A stretch of 64,000 nucleotides of DNA, from NCBI RefSeq assembly GCF_907164555.1, contig NZ_CAJQZC010000002.1:797746-861745 (forward strand). Reading direction: 5' to 3'. Below are positions 16,650-26,151 of this stretch, in pieces (the first letter of the stretch is position 1; every line of letters starts with the position of its first letter). Position numbers and translations under genes: made by a program. The notes below the pieces were generated by a model that saw only the letters and a list, made by a program, of their open reading frames with translations, made no database searches and had not been told where the DNA came from. This DNA comes from Paraburkholderia saeva. GTDB lineage: Bacteria; Pseudomonadota; Gammaproteobacteria; Burkholderiales; Burkholderiaceae.

Positions 16650-19004
16650 ATGCTGAACCATCAGCATCTGGCGTTGGCAAAAGAACGACACCTTGCAGGC
16701 GACCTCGCAGGCGCACACGACCTCTATGAAGCGGTTCTCGCCGGGAGCCCGGACGAAGCCGACGTCATGTTCCGCCTTGGCGTGCTTGCGCTTCAATGTG
16801 GCGCGTACGACGACGCGCTCGCATGGCTCGACCGTGCGCTAAGCCACGCGTCGCAGGAAGCCCGCTACCATTTCGCCCGCGCCCAGGTATTGGCGACGCT
16901 GCAGCGTTTCGACGAAGCGATCGTCACTTACCGCACGCTGCTTGCCTCTGACGCTACCTCTGCCGACCTGTGGTTTGCGCTCGCCAGCACGCTTCAACTG
17001 AGCGGGGACCTGTGCGGCGCGGCCGCAGCCTGTGAATCGGTGATCGCGCTTGATCCTGCCCACGTCGATGCACTGAACAACCTCGGTAACTGTCAGCGGC
17101 AACTCGGCGATACCGCGCAGGCAGAAGTCAGCTACCGGCGCGCCCTCGCAATTCAGCCCGATTACGTGAGCGCGCTGACAAACCTCGGCACGCTACTGCA
17201 GATGCGCGGGCAGATCGATGACGCAGTCGCGCTCCTGAACGAGGCGGTGCAGCTTATGCCGGACTCTCCGGCAAGCCTGCTGAATCTCGGCGTGGCGCGC
17301 CTCGAACAGCGTCAGTTCGACGAGGCCGCAACCCTGCTGACACGCACGCTCGCACTCGATCCGCAATTTCCGGAGGCCGCCTACAACCTGGGCAACGCGC
17401 TGCATACGCTGGGAAAGCGTCGCGAAGCGCAGGCGCAATACCGTGCGGCGATCGCACTCGACCCGCGCCACGCGGATGCGTACAACAATCTCGGAAACGT
17501 GTGCAGGGAATTCGGCGAATTCGAGGCCGCGCTCGATGCGTTCGATGCGGCGCTCCGGATACGGCCCACCTTCGTGGCGGCCTGCAACAACGCGGGCAAC
17601 CTGATGCGCACGCTGCACAGGACGACCGACGCGGAGGCGCTCTTCAGGGCCGCGCTGTCCATCGATCCGGATCATTCGGCGTCGCACAACAACCTTGGCA
17701 ATGTCCTGAAAGACAGCGGCGCGCTCGACGAAAGCATCGTCCACTATCGCCGCGCCGTGCAGTGCGATCCCGACAACGTGATCGCGCGCAGCAACCTTGC
17801 CTATGCGTTGCCGTTTCAGGCGGAAACCGGCGAGGCCGCGTTCGATGAATGCCGTCGCTGGTCGGCCCGACACGAAGCGCCGCTGCGCGTGACGCGCGAG
17901 CCGCATACGAACAATCGCAATGCTCATCGGCGCCTGCGAATCGGCTACGTGTCGCCGGATTATCGCGAGCACTGCCAGTCGCTGTTTACGGTGCCGCTGC
18001 TGTCCCATCACGACCACGACCAGTTCGAAATCTACTGCTACGCGAGCGTTGAACGGCCCGACGCCTTGACGCAGCGAATCACCGGTTACGCCGACGTCTG
18101 GCGCAATGTCCGCGAACTCGACGATGTCAGCCTCGCGCAACAGATCCGGGCGGACGGCATCGACATCCTCGTCGATCTGGCCATGCACATGGCCGACGGC
18201 AGGCCCCTGCTGTTCGCGCGCAAGCCCGCACCGGTGCAGGTGGCGTGGCTCGCGTATCCCGGCACGACGGGTCTGGATGCCATTGACTACCGCCTGACCG
18301 ATCCGCGCCTCGATCCGCCTTCGAGCGACCACCTTTACAGCGAACGCTCGCTGCGCCTGCCGGATTCGTTCTGGTGCTACGACCCGTTGACGGATCAGCC
18401 GGCCGTGAACGCGTTGCCCGCGCTAACGGCCAGCCATCTGACGTTCGGCTGCCTGAACAATCCCTGCAAGCTGACCGATCGCACGCTCGGGATGTGGGCG
18501 GCGGTGCTGCGCGAAGTGCCCCACGCGCAATTGCTGCTGATGGCGCCTGCCGGCAAAGCCCGCGAGGGCCTGGCGACACGCATGGACCGGCAGGGCATCG
18601 ACGTCAGGCGCGTCCGTTTCGTCCCGTTCCGCCCGCGCGCTGATTATCTGCGGACGTATCACGAGATCGACATCGGGCTCGACACGTTTCCCTACAACGG
18701 CCACACAACGAGCCTCGATTCACTCTGGATGGGCGTGCCGGTGATCACGCGGATCGGGGAAACCGCTGTCGGTCGCGCTGGCTTGAGCCAGCTCTTCAAC
18801 CTCGGCCTGACCGAACTCGCCGCTGATTCGGACGACGCGTTCGTGCGCGTTGCCGTGGAACTGGCCGCGAATCTGCCGCGTCTCGCAGGCTTGCGACAAA
18901 CGCTGCGTTCGCGCATGGAGCAGTCGCCGCTGATGGACGGTGCGCGCTTCGCGCGCCACGTCGAAGCCGTGTACCGGCAGATCTGGCAATCGTGGTGCGC
19001 GTGA
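16650..19004 (+). CDS. TPR-repeat O-GlcNAc-transferase-like glycosyltransferase (GT41)
   Basis: A 784-residue cytoplasmic protein. Residues about 5-410 are roughly eleven tetratricopeptide repeats with the usual A-x-x-x-LG/A-N-LG pattern (ALNNLGNCQRQLG, AYNNLGNVCREFG, SHNNLGNVLKDSG). Residues about 430-784 are the SPINDLY/OGT catalytic domain: LRIGYVSPDYREHCQSLF, HMADGRPLLFARKPAPVQV, LDTFPYNGHTTSLDSLWMGV and GETAVGRAGLS, which bind the nucleotide sugar. Such enzymes glycosylate proteins on Ser/Thr. Bacterial members often act on flagellins or adhesins, but no such target is nearby. It leads a plus-strand set with a SerC paralogue and an ATP-grasp protein. A direct repeat CGGTAA-N5-CGGTAA lies in its 160-base leader. 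Confidence 0.9.
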   Translation: MLNHQHLALAKERHLAGDLAGAHDLYEAVLAGSPDEADVMFRLGVLALQCGAYDDALAWLDRALSHASQEARYHFARAQVLATLQRFDEAIVTYRTLLASDATSADLWFALASTLQLSGDLCGAAAACESVIALDPAHVDALNNLGNCQRQLGDTAQAEVSYRRALAIQPDYVSALTNLGTLLQMRGQIDDAVALLNEAVQLMPDSPASLLNLGVARLEQRQFDEAATLLTRTLALDPQFPEAAYNLGNALHTLGKRREAQAQYRAAIALDPRHADAYNNLGNVCREFGEFEAALDAFDAALRIRPTFVAACNNAGNLMRTLHRTTDAEALFRAALSIDPDHSASHNNLGNVLKDSGALDESIVHYRRAVQCDPDNVIARSNLAYALPFQAETGEAAFDECRRWSARHEAPLRVTREPHTNNRNAHRRLRIGYVSPDYREHCQSLFTVPLLSHHDHDQFEIYCYASVERPDALTQRITGYADVWRNVRELDDVSLAQQIRADGIDILVDLAMHMADGRPLLFARKPAPVQVAWLAYPGTTGLDAIDYRLTDPRLDPPSSDHLYSERSLRLPDSFWCYDPLTDQPAVNALPALTASHLTFGCLNNPCKLTDRTLGMWAAVLREVPHAQLLLMAPAGKAREGLATRMDRQGIDVRRVRFVPFRPRADYLRTYHEIDIGLDTFPYNGHTTSLDSLWMGVPVITRIGETAVGRAGLSQLFNLGLTELAADSDDAFVRVAVELAANLPRLAGLRQTLRSRMEQSPLMDGARFARHVEAVYRQIWQSWCA

Positions 19005-19064
19005 TCGTCCGCTCGCTGGCACCTCACCCGACACGCATACGCACTGAATACCGACTTACGAAAC

Positions 19065-20159
19065 ATGACACCGAATTCACTGAATTTTTCCGGCGGACCA
19101 GGCGCATTGCCGGAAGCCATCCTCCTGCAGACACGGCAAGCCATCGCGGCACTCCCGGAGACAGGTCTGTCCGTACTCGGAATGAGCCACCGCTCAGACT
19201 GGTTTAACGCGATCCTTCACGAAGCCGAATCGAATCTTCGACACCTGCTCGGCATTTCAGATGACTACGCCGTGGTCTTTCTCCAGGGCGGCAGCAGTCT
19301 GCAGTTCGCGATGATTCCGATGAACTTCGCTGCAGCAGCCAGCGCACCGCCCGAATATGTGAACGCCGGCTACTGGAGCGCGAAAGCCTCGGCCGAAGCG
19401 GCGCGTGTGTGCCCGACACAGATCGCATGGGACGGTCGTGCCAGTGGCTACCGGCAACTGCCAGACCTGCGTGCGCTGGACGTTGCCCGATCGTCCGCCT
19501 ACCTGCATTACGTATCGAACGAGACCGTGGAAGGGTTGCAATTCCCGGTCTTCGAAGAAGCGCTCGACGTCCCGCTTGTCGCGGACATGTCATCGGATTT
19601 CCTGTCGAAGCCAGTCCGGCCTGACATGTATTCGATGATCTACGCGCATGCGCAGAAGAATCTCGGTCCGGCCGGCGTGACGGTTGCGATCATCGATCGA
19701 TCGTTGCTTGAGCGCATTCCAGATGGCTTGCCGTCGATTCTCGACTTTCGCACCCATATTTCGCATCGCTCGAACTACAACACGCCGCCGGTTTTCGCGA
19801 TCTACGTCCTGACGCTGATAACGCGCTGGCTGCGCTTCGATATCGGCGGCCTGAGCGCGATGCAGGACATCAACGAACGAAAGTCACGTTGCCTGTATGA
19901 CGCGCTGGATTCGCTCGACGATTGCGTGACGGTTCACGCAGACCGCCGCTGGCGCTCGCAGATGAACGTCGCCTTCACGTTCGGCGACACGCGTCTTGAT
20001 GAGGCGTTTCTCGTGGCCGCGCGGGAACAGGGTATCGCGGGCCTGGAAGGACACCGGTCGCTGGGCGGCCTGCGAGCGTCGCTCTACAACGCGGTCACGC
20101 CGCAAGCTGTGGAGACACTCGCTCGCGCATTGATGGCATTCGCCGACGAGCGCGTTTGA
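19065..20159 (+). CDS. SerC-type phosphoserine aminotransferase paralogue
   Basis: The 364-residue fold-type I PLP enzyme matches SerC along its length: NFSGGPGALPEAIL at the start, the phosphate-binding FLQGGSSLQFAM near residue 75, the HYVSNETVEGLQF segment, and the PLP lysine in AHAQKNLGPAGVTV near residue 200. Near the end it has LEGHRSLGGLRASLYNAV. SerC converts 3-phosphohydroxypyruvate and glutamate to phosphoserine; it can also act in pyridoxine synthesis. In this family the housekeeping serC lies with pheA/hisC, so this is probably a second copy serving its cluster. It lies 60 bases after the glycosyltransferase and 51 bases before the ATP-grasp gene, on the same strand. Confidence 0.85.
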   Translation: MTPNSLNFSGGPGALPEAILLQTRQAIAALPETGLSVLGMSHRSDWFNAILHEAESNLRHLLGISDDYAVVFLQGGSSLQFAMIPMNFAAAASAPPEYVNAGYWSAKASAEAARVCPTQIAWDGRASGYRQLPDLRALDVARSSAYLHYVSNETVEGLQFPVFEEALDVPLVADMSSDFLSKPVRPDMYSMIYAHAQKNLGPAGVTVAIIDRSLLERIPDGLPSILDFRTHISHRSNYNTPPVFAIYVLTLITRWLRFDIGGLSAMQDINERKSRCLYDALDSLDDCVTVHADRRWRSQMNVAFTFGDTRLDEAFLVAAREQGIAGLEGHRSLGGLRASLYNAVTPQAVETLARALMAFADERV

Positions 20160-20210
20160 ACGGGCGGCACGCACAACTTCATTCTCTGCACGTTTTACGC
20201 GGACAGCAAC

Positions 20211-21650
20211 ATGGCGAATCTCACTCAAGCCGGTGGCGACAAACCGGAATCTCTGGACAACGCGCCCGGCGCCACGACCCAACCCGCAGATCAGGACGAC
20301 GTCAGGCAGGCATTGCAGACTGTTTCGAGCCTGACGCGTCTGCTGGAAGCCGACCCGCTGAACATCGGGTTACATCGTTCGATGTCTGATGCCATGCGCG
20401 CCGCAGGCGACGAGACCGGATATCTCGCTCACGGCGTCGGCGTTGAAACGTTCGAATTTACGGGCACGCTGCCGCAGCCATCAGCAATTCCGCTCTTTAA
20501 TGTCGCGACCGTCTACTTCGTAAACGGTGCCCATGAATCTGCACGGCGCTGGTATCGGATCGCGCTGGATGTCGATCCGGATCTCGCGATGGCTCACCAG
20601 AATCTCGCTGCCGTTTATGACGCGACGGGCAACGCCACCGAAGCCCGCGTGCATCGCGCGCACGCCTACCGCCTGCAACGGATCTATGTGGAGCCAGCGG
20701 ATAACGCGCCACGCAAGGTGTTGATTCTGTGCACCGGCAACGCGGCGGGTAACGTGCCATTCGATACGCTGCTTCCGCCCACCGTGAGCTATCGCATCAA
20801 GTACGCGATCGACTACGCAGGCGACGCGGAAGACGCTCAGCTGCCGCCGTTCGATCTGGTCTTTAACGCGGTCGGTGAACCCGACATCGCAGAGCCGCTC
20901 GCGCCGCGACTCGAACGCTTTGTGCAGCGATGCAGCCGCCCCCTGCTCAACCTGCCGGCGGCAGTCGCCAAAACACGCAGGGACAGGTTGCCCGAGCTTC
21001 TCGCAGGCCTCGATGACGTGGTAGTCGCGCCGTGTATCCTGCTGCAGACGATGCCCGTGTCAATCGATGCGCTCGCCAGGCGGCTCATCAATGAAGGCAT
21101 CGACTTTCCGGTGCTGACGCGCCCGCTCGCAAAACATGGCGGCGAAGGGCTGACGATGCACACGTCGATCGACGCGCTGTGGTCCGCGCTCGCGTCAGTC
21201 GACGCCCCGCACTATCTGACGGCATTCCACGATTTCCGCAGCGCTGACGGACACTTTCGAAAGTATCGGACCGTGTTCGTCGATAGAACGCCGTTCCCCT
21301 ACCATCTCGCGATTTCATCGCACTGGATCGTGCATTACTTTTCCGCGGACATGATCGCCGCGGACTGGAAAATCGACGAGGAACGCCGCTTCCTTCAGGA
21401 AACGGGCGCCGTGCTGGGAGAACGGGCGATAAAGGCAATCGACGCAATCGGGCGGCGTCTCGACCTCGACTATGGCGGTATCGACTTCACGCTGCTGCCC
21501 GATGGCCGCGTGCTGGTGTTCGAAGCCAACGCGACCATGCTCGTTCATCGCGAGGCGAACAATGGCGTGCTCGCGCACAAGAACATGTTTGTCGAGCGCA
21601 TCGTCGACGCGTTCGAACAGTTGCAGGCCCGGCGAACCGGTGTCGTCTGA
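20211..21650 (+). CDS. TPR-containing ATP-grasp-type protein
   Basis: The 479-residue protein is in three parts. Residues about 85-155 carry tetratricopeptide-like helices (PLFNVATVYFVNGAHESARR, AHQNLAAVYDATGNATEAR). Residues 165-270 form a Rossmann-like pre-ATP-grasp region (KVLILCTGNAAGNVPFDTLL). The C-terminal part is ATP-grasp-like, with PVLTRPLAKHGGEGLTM as the nucleotide lysine/glycine loop and YGGIDFTLLPDGRVLVFEAN with Asp, Glu and Asn metal ligands. ATP-grasp enzymes ligate a carboxylate, through an acyl phosphate, to an amine or thiol. Substrates are unknown. Clustering with an OGT-like transferase and a SerC paralogue suggests a joint modification or peptide-like pathway; this is inference. 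Confidence 0.82.
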   Translation: MANLTQAGGDKPESLDNAPGATTQPADQDDVRQALQTVSSLTRLLEADPLNIGLHRSMSDAMRAAGDETGYLAHGVGVETFEFTGTLPQPSAIPLFNVATVYFVNGAHESARRWYRIALDVDPDLAMAHQNLAAVYDATGNATEARVHRAHAYRLQRIYVEPADNAPRKVLILCTGNAAGNVPFDTLLPPTVSYRIKYAIDYAGDAEDAQLPPFDLVFNAVGEPDIAEPLAPRLERFVQRCSRPLLNLPAAVAKTRRDRLPELLAGLDDVVVAPCILLQTMPVSIDALARRLINEGIDFPVLTRPLAKHGGEGLTMHTSIDALWSALASVDAPHYLTAFHDFRSADGHFRKYRTVFVDRTPFPYHLAISSHWIVHYFSADMIAADWKIDEERRFLQETGAVLGERAIKAIDAIGRRLDLDYGGIDFTLLPDGRVLVFEANATMLVHREANNGVLAHKNMFVERIVDAFEQLQARRTGVV

Positions 21651-21719
21651 GCCGACCGGGCTGGCGCGTGCGAAAACCTGGCGGTTTCCGCGCGTCGGCC
21701 CAATGAGCGAACTACCGCG

Positions 21720-22514
21720 TTACTTCGGCGAAACGTCGATGCTGCCGAAGTACTTCTGCGCCAGCGTCTTCACGGTGCCATCGGCCTGCACCTTTGCGAT
21801 TGCAGCGTCGAGTTGCTTCTTCAGCGAATCGTCGCCCTTGCGGATACCGAACGCGATGCCGCTGCCGAGGATCTTGTCGTCACGCACCGGCTGGCCGACG
21901 AACGAGAAATCCTTGCCATCCGGACGCGACAGGAAGCCCGTCTGCCCTGCAGGCGCGAGCACCAGCGTGGCATCGAGACGGCCGGACACGAGATCCGCGT
22001 ACACCTGGTTTTGATCCTGATACGGCACGACGTTCACGCCTGCCGGTTCCCAATGTGCCTTCGCGTACGTTTCCTGAATCGAAGCCTGCAGCACGCCGAC
22101 GCGCTTGCCCTTCAGCGATTCCGGCGTCGGCACGAGGCCGCTGCCGTTGTGCGCGATCAGTTGCGTCGGCACACGGTAGATGATGTTCGTGAAGTCGATC
22201 GCCTGACGGCGCTTCTCGGTGGCGTTCATCGCCGAGTTGATCGCGTCGAACTTGCGGCCCTGCAGCGCGGGAATCAGACCATCGAACGATGTCTCGACCC
22301 ACGAGCACTTCAGATGCGCAGTCGCACAGACGGCATTGCCGACATCGATATCGAAGCCCTGCAGTTCGCCATTCGCGCCCTTCGATTCGAACGGCGGATA
22401 TTGCGCTTCGAGGCCGAAGCGCAACGTCGTTGCATCGGCGGCGACGGCCGACACCGAGGCCGAGGTCGCGGCAAATGCGCAGGCAATCGCCAGCAGGTTC
22501 CTGAGCAGCTTCAT
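21720..22514 (-). CDS. Periplasmic amino-acid-binding protein (ABC transporter, HisJ/ArtJ type)
   Basis: The 264-residue secreted protein has a signal peptide (LLRNLLAIACAFAATSASVS, cleaved after SAVAA). It matches cationic amino-acid binding proteins: TLRFGLEAQYPPFESKG, QGFDIDVGNAVC, GLIPALQGRKFDAINSAMN with the ligand-binding Asp and Arg area, RVGVLQASIQETYA and DATLVLAP. It should capture lysine, arginine, ornithine or a related amino acid and hand it to a membrane complex. No permease or ATPase gene is adjacent, so it is an orphan binding protein or shares components elsewhere. Its start has GGAGAT upstream. It lies 26 bases after the omega-amidase gene on the same strand. Confidence 0.88.
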   Translation of the reverse strand: MKLLRNLLAIACAFAATSASVSAVAADATTLRFGLEAQYPPFESKGANGELQGFDIDVGNAVCATAHLKCSWVETSFDGLIPALQGRKFDAINSAMNATEKRRQAIDFTNIIYRVPTQLIAHNGSGLVPTPESLKGKRVGVLQASIQETYAKAHWEPAGVNVVPYQDQNQVYADLVSGRLDATLVLAPAGQTGFLSRPDGKDFSFVGQPVRDDKILGSGIAFGIRKGDDSLKKQLDAAIAKVQADGTVKTLAQKYFGSIDVSPK

Positions 22515-22540
22515 GGATGATCTCCTTCCCTTTGATCCGG

Positions 22541-23392
22541 TTAATTTGTTGTAACGAGGGACGGCGTGGCAATGCGTTTGTGCTCCAGCACCGGCAGGCG
22601 CTCACGCACGGCATCGAGCACCGAGGAACCGAGCGTCGCAATTGCAAAGCCTGGCTCATCGTCGTGTCGTGCGAGCACTTCGCCCCATGGCCCGATGATC
22701 ATACTGTGACCAAAAGTCCGCCAGCCATTTGGATGCGTGCCGCACTGGCCGGAAGCGAGCACGTACGCCTGATTCTCGACCGCACGCGCACGCAACAGCA
22801 GTTCCCAATGCGCGAGGCCCGTCGTATGCGTAAACGCGGCGGGCACGGCGATGACATCCGCTGGGGGACCGGCACGGTACAACTCGGGAAAACGCAGGTC
22901 GTAGCAGACCGACAGCCGCAGCGTGCCAAACGGACCGCTCGCGGTGCCGATGCTGTCGCCACCCACCATCGTATCGCCTTCCGCATGCTGCTCGGTGCCC
23001 TGACTGAAGCTGAAGAGGTGAATCTTGTCGTAACGCGCGCGGCATTCGCCGGTCGGATCGAACAGCAGCGACGTGTTGTACGCGTGTGTACCGGCCTGCG
23101 AACCCGCGGGACGGATCGGCACCGTGCCGCCGATCAGCCACGTTCCCGTTTCACGCGCGAGCTGCGCAAGCGCATGCTGGATCGCTCCGTCGCCGGGCGC
23201 CTCGGCAAGCGCGACGCGCTCGGCTTCGTCGTTGCCGATCCAGCAGAAGTACTCCGGCAGGCTCACGAGCGTCGCGCCCGCGCGCGCTGCTTCGGTGACC
23301 CAGTGGCGCGCCTGCTCCAGGTTGTACGCGACGTCGTCGGTGCTGCTCATCTGCACGACTGCGGCGGTCAGCGTCTTTTCCATCTGGCTCAT
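22541..23392 (-). CDS. Nitrilase-superfamily omega-amidase/Nit-type hydrolase
   Basis: The 283-residue carbon-nitrogen hydrolase has the Glu-Lys-Cys triad in order: LPEYFCWIG (Glu near residue 47), YDKIHLFSF (Lys near 125), and SVCYDLRFPELYR (Cys near 164). This motif is typical of Nit1/Nit2 enzymes, which hydrolyse alpha-keto-omega-amides or deaminated glutathione. It starts 10 bases after the stop of a methionine/glutamine aminotransferase. That pairing fits removal of alpha-ketoglutaramate or alpha-ketosuccinamate made by amide-dependent transamination. Deaminated glutathione amidase is the main alternative. Length and motifs are complete. Confidence 0.85.
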   Translation of the reverse strand: MSQMEKTLTAAVVQMSSTDDVAYNLEQARHWVTEAARAGATLVSLPEYFCWIGNDEAERVALAEAPGDGAIQHALAQLARETGTWLIGGTVPIRPAGSQAGTHAYNTSLLFDPTGECRARYDKIHLFSFSQGTEQHAEGDTMVGGDSIGTASGPFGTLRLSVCYDLRFPELYRAGPPADVIAVPAAFTHTTGLAHWELLLRARAVENQAYVLASGQCGTHPNGWRTFGHSMIIGPWGEVLARHDDEPGFAIATLGSSVLDAVRERLPVLEHKRIATPSLVTTN

Positions 23393-23402
23393 GACGTATC
23401 CC

Positions 23403-24557
23403 TCAGATCGAACAGAGGCGGCGCGCGCCTTCGATCAGCGTCGCATCGTCCTTCGAGAAACTCAGGCGGATCAGACCGGAATCGGTGCCGTCAGTGTAGA
23501 ACGCGGACAGCGGAATCGTGGCCACCTGTGCATCGCGAATCAGGCGCAGCACGAAGTCGCTGTCGCTTTCGTCGGAGAATCCACGGAAGCGCGCGAGCAT
23601 GAAGAAGCTGCCTTCGCTTGGCAGCAATTCGAAGCGCGATTCGCGCAGCGCTTCCTTCAGCAGATCGCGTTTCTTCTGGTAAAACGCAGACAGGCCAAGA
23701 TAGCTTTCGCGGTTCGCAAGCGCGTCGGCGAACGCATACTGCATCGGCGTATCGGCGGAAAACACCATGAACTGATGGACCTTGCGGATCTCGTCCATCA
23801 ATGCGGCGGGCGCGAGACAGTAACCGACACGCCAGCCGGTCACGTGATACGACTTGCCAAACGAAGACACGATCACGCTGCGTTCAGCGAGATCCTGATA
23901 GCACGCCATGCTCTGATGTTTCGCACCGTCGAACACGACGTGTTCGTACACTTCGTCGGAGAGAATCACGATATCGGTGTTGCGCGTGACCGCGCGCAGG
24001 CGCTCGATATCAGCGTCGCTGAAAACGGTTGCGGTGGGATTGTGCGGCGTATTGATGATGATCATCCGCGTCTTCGGCGTGATCGCGGCCGACACCTCGT
24101 CCCAGTTCACGCGGAAGTGGTCGAGCGAGAGCTTGATCGGCACCGGCGTCGCGCCCTGCAGGCGGACGATCGGCGCGTAGCTGTCGAACGAAGGTTCGAA
24201 GTAGATCACCTCGTCGCCCGGATGCACGAGCGCGCTAATCGTCGAATACAGCCCTTCGCTCGCGCTGGCGATGACGGTCACTTCGGTCGTCGGGTCGTAG
24301 CGCACGCCATAGAGCTGCTCGACCTTGTTCGACAGCGCCTCGCGCAGCGCGCCGATACCGGCCATCGGCGCGTACTGGTTATGACCGGCGCGCATGGCCT
24401 CTGCGACGCCATCAACGAGCTTCGGGTCCGGCGCGAAATTCGGCGCGCCCTGCGACAGGTTCAACGCATTGTGTTCGGCGGCCAGCTGGCCGATGACGGT
24501 AAAGATCGTCGTGCCCACGTCGGGCAGTTTCGAGCGGGCTTGCAAGGCGCTCTGCAT
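23403..24557 (-). CDS. Methionine/glutamine aminotransferase (YbdL-like)
   Basis: The 384-residue fold-type I PLP aminotransferase starts at 24557, where GGAGGA lies five bases upstream; the frame is open to 24614 but without such a site. Family features are ALNLSQGAPNFAPDP near the N terminus, NQYAPMAGIGALREAL, the IINTPHNPTATVFS asparagine loop, ILSDEVYEHVVFD and the PLP lysine in SSFGKSYHVTGWRVGY near residue 235. Length and motifs fit YbdL/MtnE-like enzymes that transaminate 2-oxo-4-methylthiobutyrate with glutamine, methionine or aromatic donors. It is followed at 10 bases by an omega-amidase, which would pull the reaction forward. Confidence 0.88.
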   Translation of the reverse strand: MQSALQARSKLPDVGTTIFTVIGQLAAEHNALNLSQGAPNFAPDPKLVDGVAEAMRAGHNQYAPMAGIGALREALSNKVEQLYGVRYDPTTEVTVIASASEGLYSTISALVHPGDEVIYFEPSFDSYAPIVRLQGATPVPIKLSLDHFRVNWDEVSAAITPKTRMIIINTPHNPTATVFSDADIERLRAVTRNTDIVILSDEVYEHVVFDGAKHQSMACYQDLAERSVIVSSFGKSYHVTGWRVGYCLAPAALMDEIRKVHQFMVFSADTPMQYAFADALANRESYLGLSAFYQKKRDLLKEALRESRFELLPSEGSFFMLARFRGFSDESDSDFVLRLIRDAQVATIPLSAFYTDGTDSGLIRLSFSKDDATLIEGARRLCSI

Positions 24558-24719
24558 GGGGATTCCTCCATCGGACAGCGTAGCGAAGGGACGCAGCTCA
24601 TGCGGCAATCCCATCCTGATGCTGCCGATTAGGCATCAGCCAATACGCAGCCACAATCGAAAGTTTGTCATGCGCGGCATGCGTTTACGTCATGGCGGGG
24701 CCCGGTGCCGTGATGGGCC

Positions 24720-26117
24720 TCAGTCTTCGTCCATCAGACGAACCTTGACCTTCTTGCCCTTCACCTTGCCGGCATTGAGCTTGCGAAGCGCTTCCTTCGC
24801 CACGCCGCGCTCGATCGCCACGTAGGTAGAAAATTCCGTTACGTTGATCTTGCCGATCTGCGAGCCGGCAAAGCCGGCGTCGCCGGTCAGCGCGCCGAGC
24901 ACGTCGCCTGGGCGGATCTTTTCCTTGCGGCCGCCGAGAATCTGCAGCGTTTCCATGGGCGGCAAAAGGGGCTCGTTGCTGGCCGCCTTCAGCTCGGAAA
25001 CGGGGTGCCATTCGACTTCGCGCCCCTTCGCCTGCTCGATACTGCCAACGCGCCCCATCTCGTTCATGCTCGCGAGGCTCAGCGCCCAACCTTCCTGATC
25101 CGCGCGGCCCGTACGGCCGATACGGTGCACGTGCACTTCAGGATCCGGCGTCACGTCGACGTTGATCACGGCTTCGAGTTGCGCGATGTCGAGACCGCGC
25201 GCGGCGACGTCGGTCGCGACGAGCACGGAACAGCTGCGGTTCGCGAACTGGATCAGTACCTGATCGCGTTCGCGCTGGTCGAGTTCGCCATGCAGCGCGA
25301 GCGCATGAAAACCTTGAGCGCGCAACACGTCGAGCAGATCGCGGCATTGCTGCTTCGTGTTGCAGAACGCGATCGTGCTGACGGGACGGTAATGGTTCAG
25401 CAACAGGCCGACAGTATGCAGACGGTCGTTCTCCGTCACTTCGTAGAAGCGCTGACGGATCTTGCTGTCGTCGTGACGCTCTTCGAGCTTCACGTCCTTC
25501 GGATTGCGCAGGAACTGCTGGCTCAGCTTGCCGATGCCTTCGGGATACGTCGCGGAAAAGAGCAGCGTCTGACGCTCTTTCGGGCATTGGCGCACGACCG
25601 TCGCGATGTCGTCGAAGAAACCCATGTCGAGCATACGGTCGGCTTCGTCGAGCACGAGCGTGTTGAGCGACTTCAGGTCGAGACTGCCGCGCTCAAGGTG
25701 ATCCATGATGCGGCCCGGCGTGCCGACGACGATATGCGCGCCGTGTTCGAGACTCGCCGTTTGCGGGCGCATCGGCGTGCCGCCGCATAGCGTCAGCACT
25801 TTCACGTTTTCTTCGGCACGCGCGAGCCGGCGGATTTCCTGCGTGACCTGGTCGGCGAGTTCGCGTGTCGGGCAGAGCACCATCGACTGCACCGCGTAGT
25901 TACGCATGTCGAGGCGCGCGAGCAGCGCGAGAGCGAACGCGGCGGTCTTGCCGCTGCCGGTCTTCGCCTGCGCGATCAGGTCCTGTCCGGCGAGTGCGAC
26001 GGGCAGGCTGGCGGCCTGGATCGGCGTCATCTCCAGATAGCCGAGCTGCGTGAGGTTGGCCAGCATCGCGGGCGGCAGCGGTAGCTGGCTGAAAGGGGCG
26101 GGCGTGGGCTTGGTCAT
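24720..26117 (-). CDS. dbpA: ATP-dependent RNA helicase DbpA
   Basis: The 465-residue DEAD-box helicase has the Q motif (PIQAASLPVALAGQDLI), Walker A AKTGSGKTAAF near residue 50, PTRELADQ, the DEAD box (VLDEADRML), SAT (LFSATYP), and HRIGRTGRA in the second RecA domain. The C-terminal 75 residues form a DbpA RNA-binding domain (GGRKEKIRPGDVLGALTG, FSTYVAIERGVAKEAL) that binds 23S rRNA hairpin 92 and directs it to 50S ribosome assembly. ATG 26117 gives the family length. The frame extends to 26222, but that overlaps the zinc-ribbon gene. Confidence 0.93.
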   Translation of the reverse strand: MTKPTPAPFSQLPLPPAMLANLTQLGYLEMTPIQAASLPVALAGQDLIAQAKTGSGKTAAFALALLARLDMRNYAVQSMVLCPTRELADQVTQEIRRLARAEENVKVLTLCGGTPMRPQTASLEHGAHIVVGTPGRIMDHLERGSLDLKSLNTLVLDEADRMLDMGFFDDIATVVRQCPKERQTLLFSATYPEGIGKLSQQFLRNPKDVKLEERHDDSKIRQRFYEVTENDRLHTVGLLLNHYRPVSTIAFCNTKQQCRDLLDVLRAQGFHALALHGELDQRERDQVLIQFANRSCSVLVATDVAARGLDIAQLEAVINVDVTPDPEVHVHRIGRTGRADQEGWALSLASMNEMGRVGSIEQAKGREVEWHPVSELKAASNEPLLPPMETLQILGGRKEKIRPGDVLGALTGDAGFAGSQIGKINVTEFSTYVAIERGVAKEALRKLNAGKVKGKKVKVRLMDED

Positions 26118-26151
26118 GTGTTTGGCCTGAGGTCGGTGCGCGTGCGTCGGC

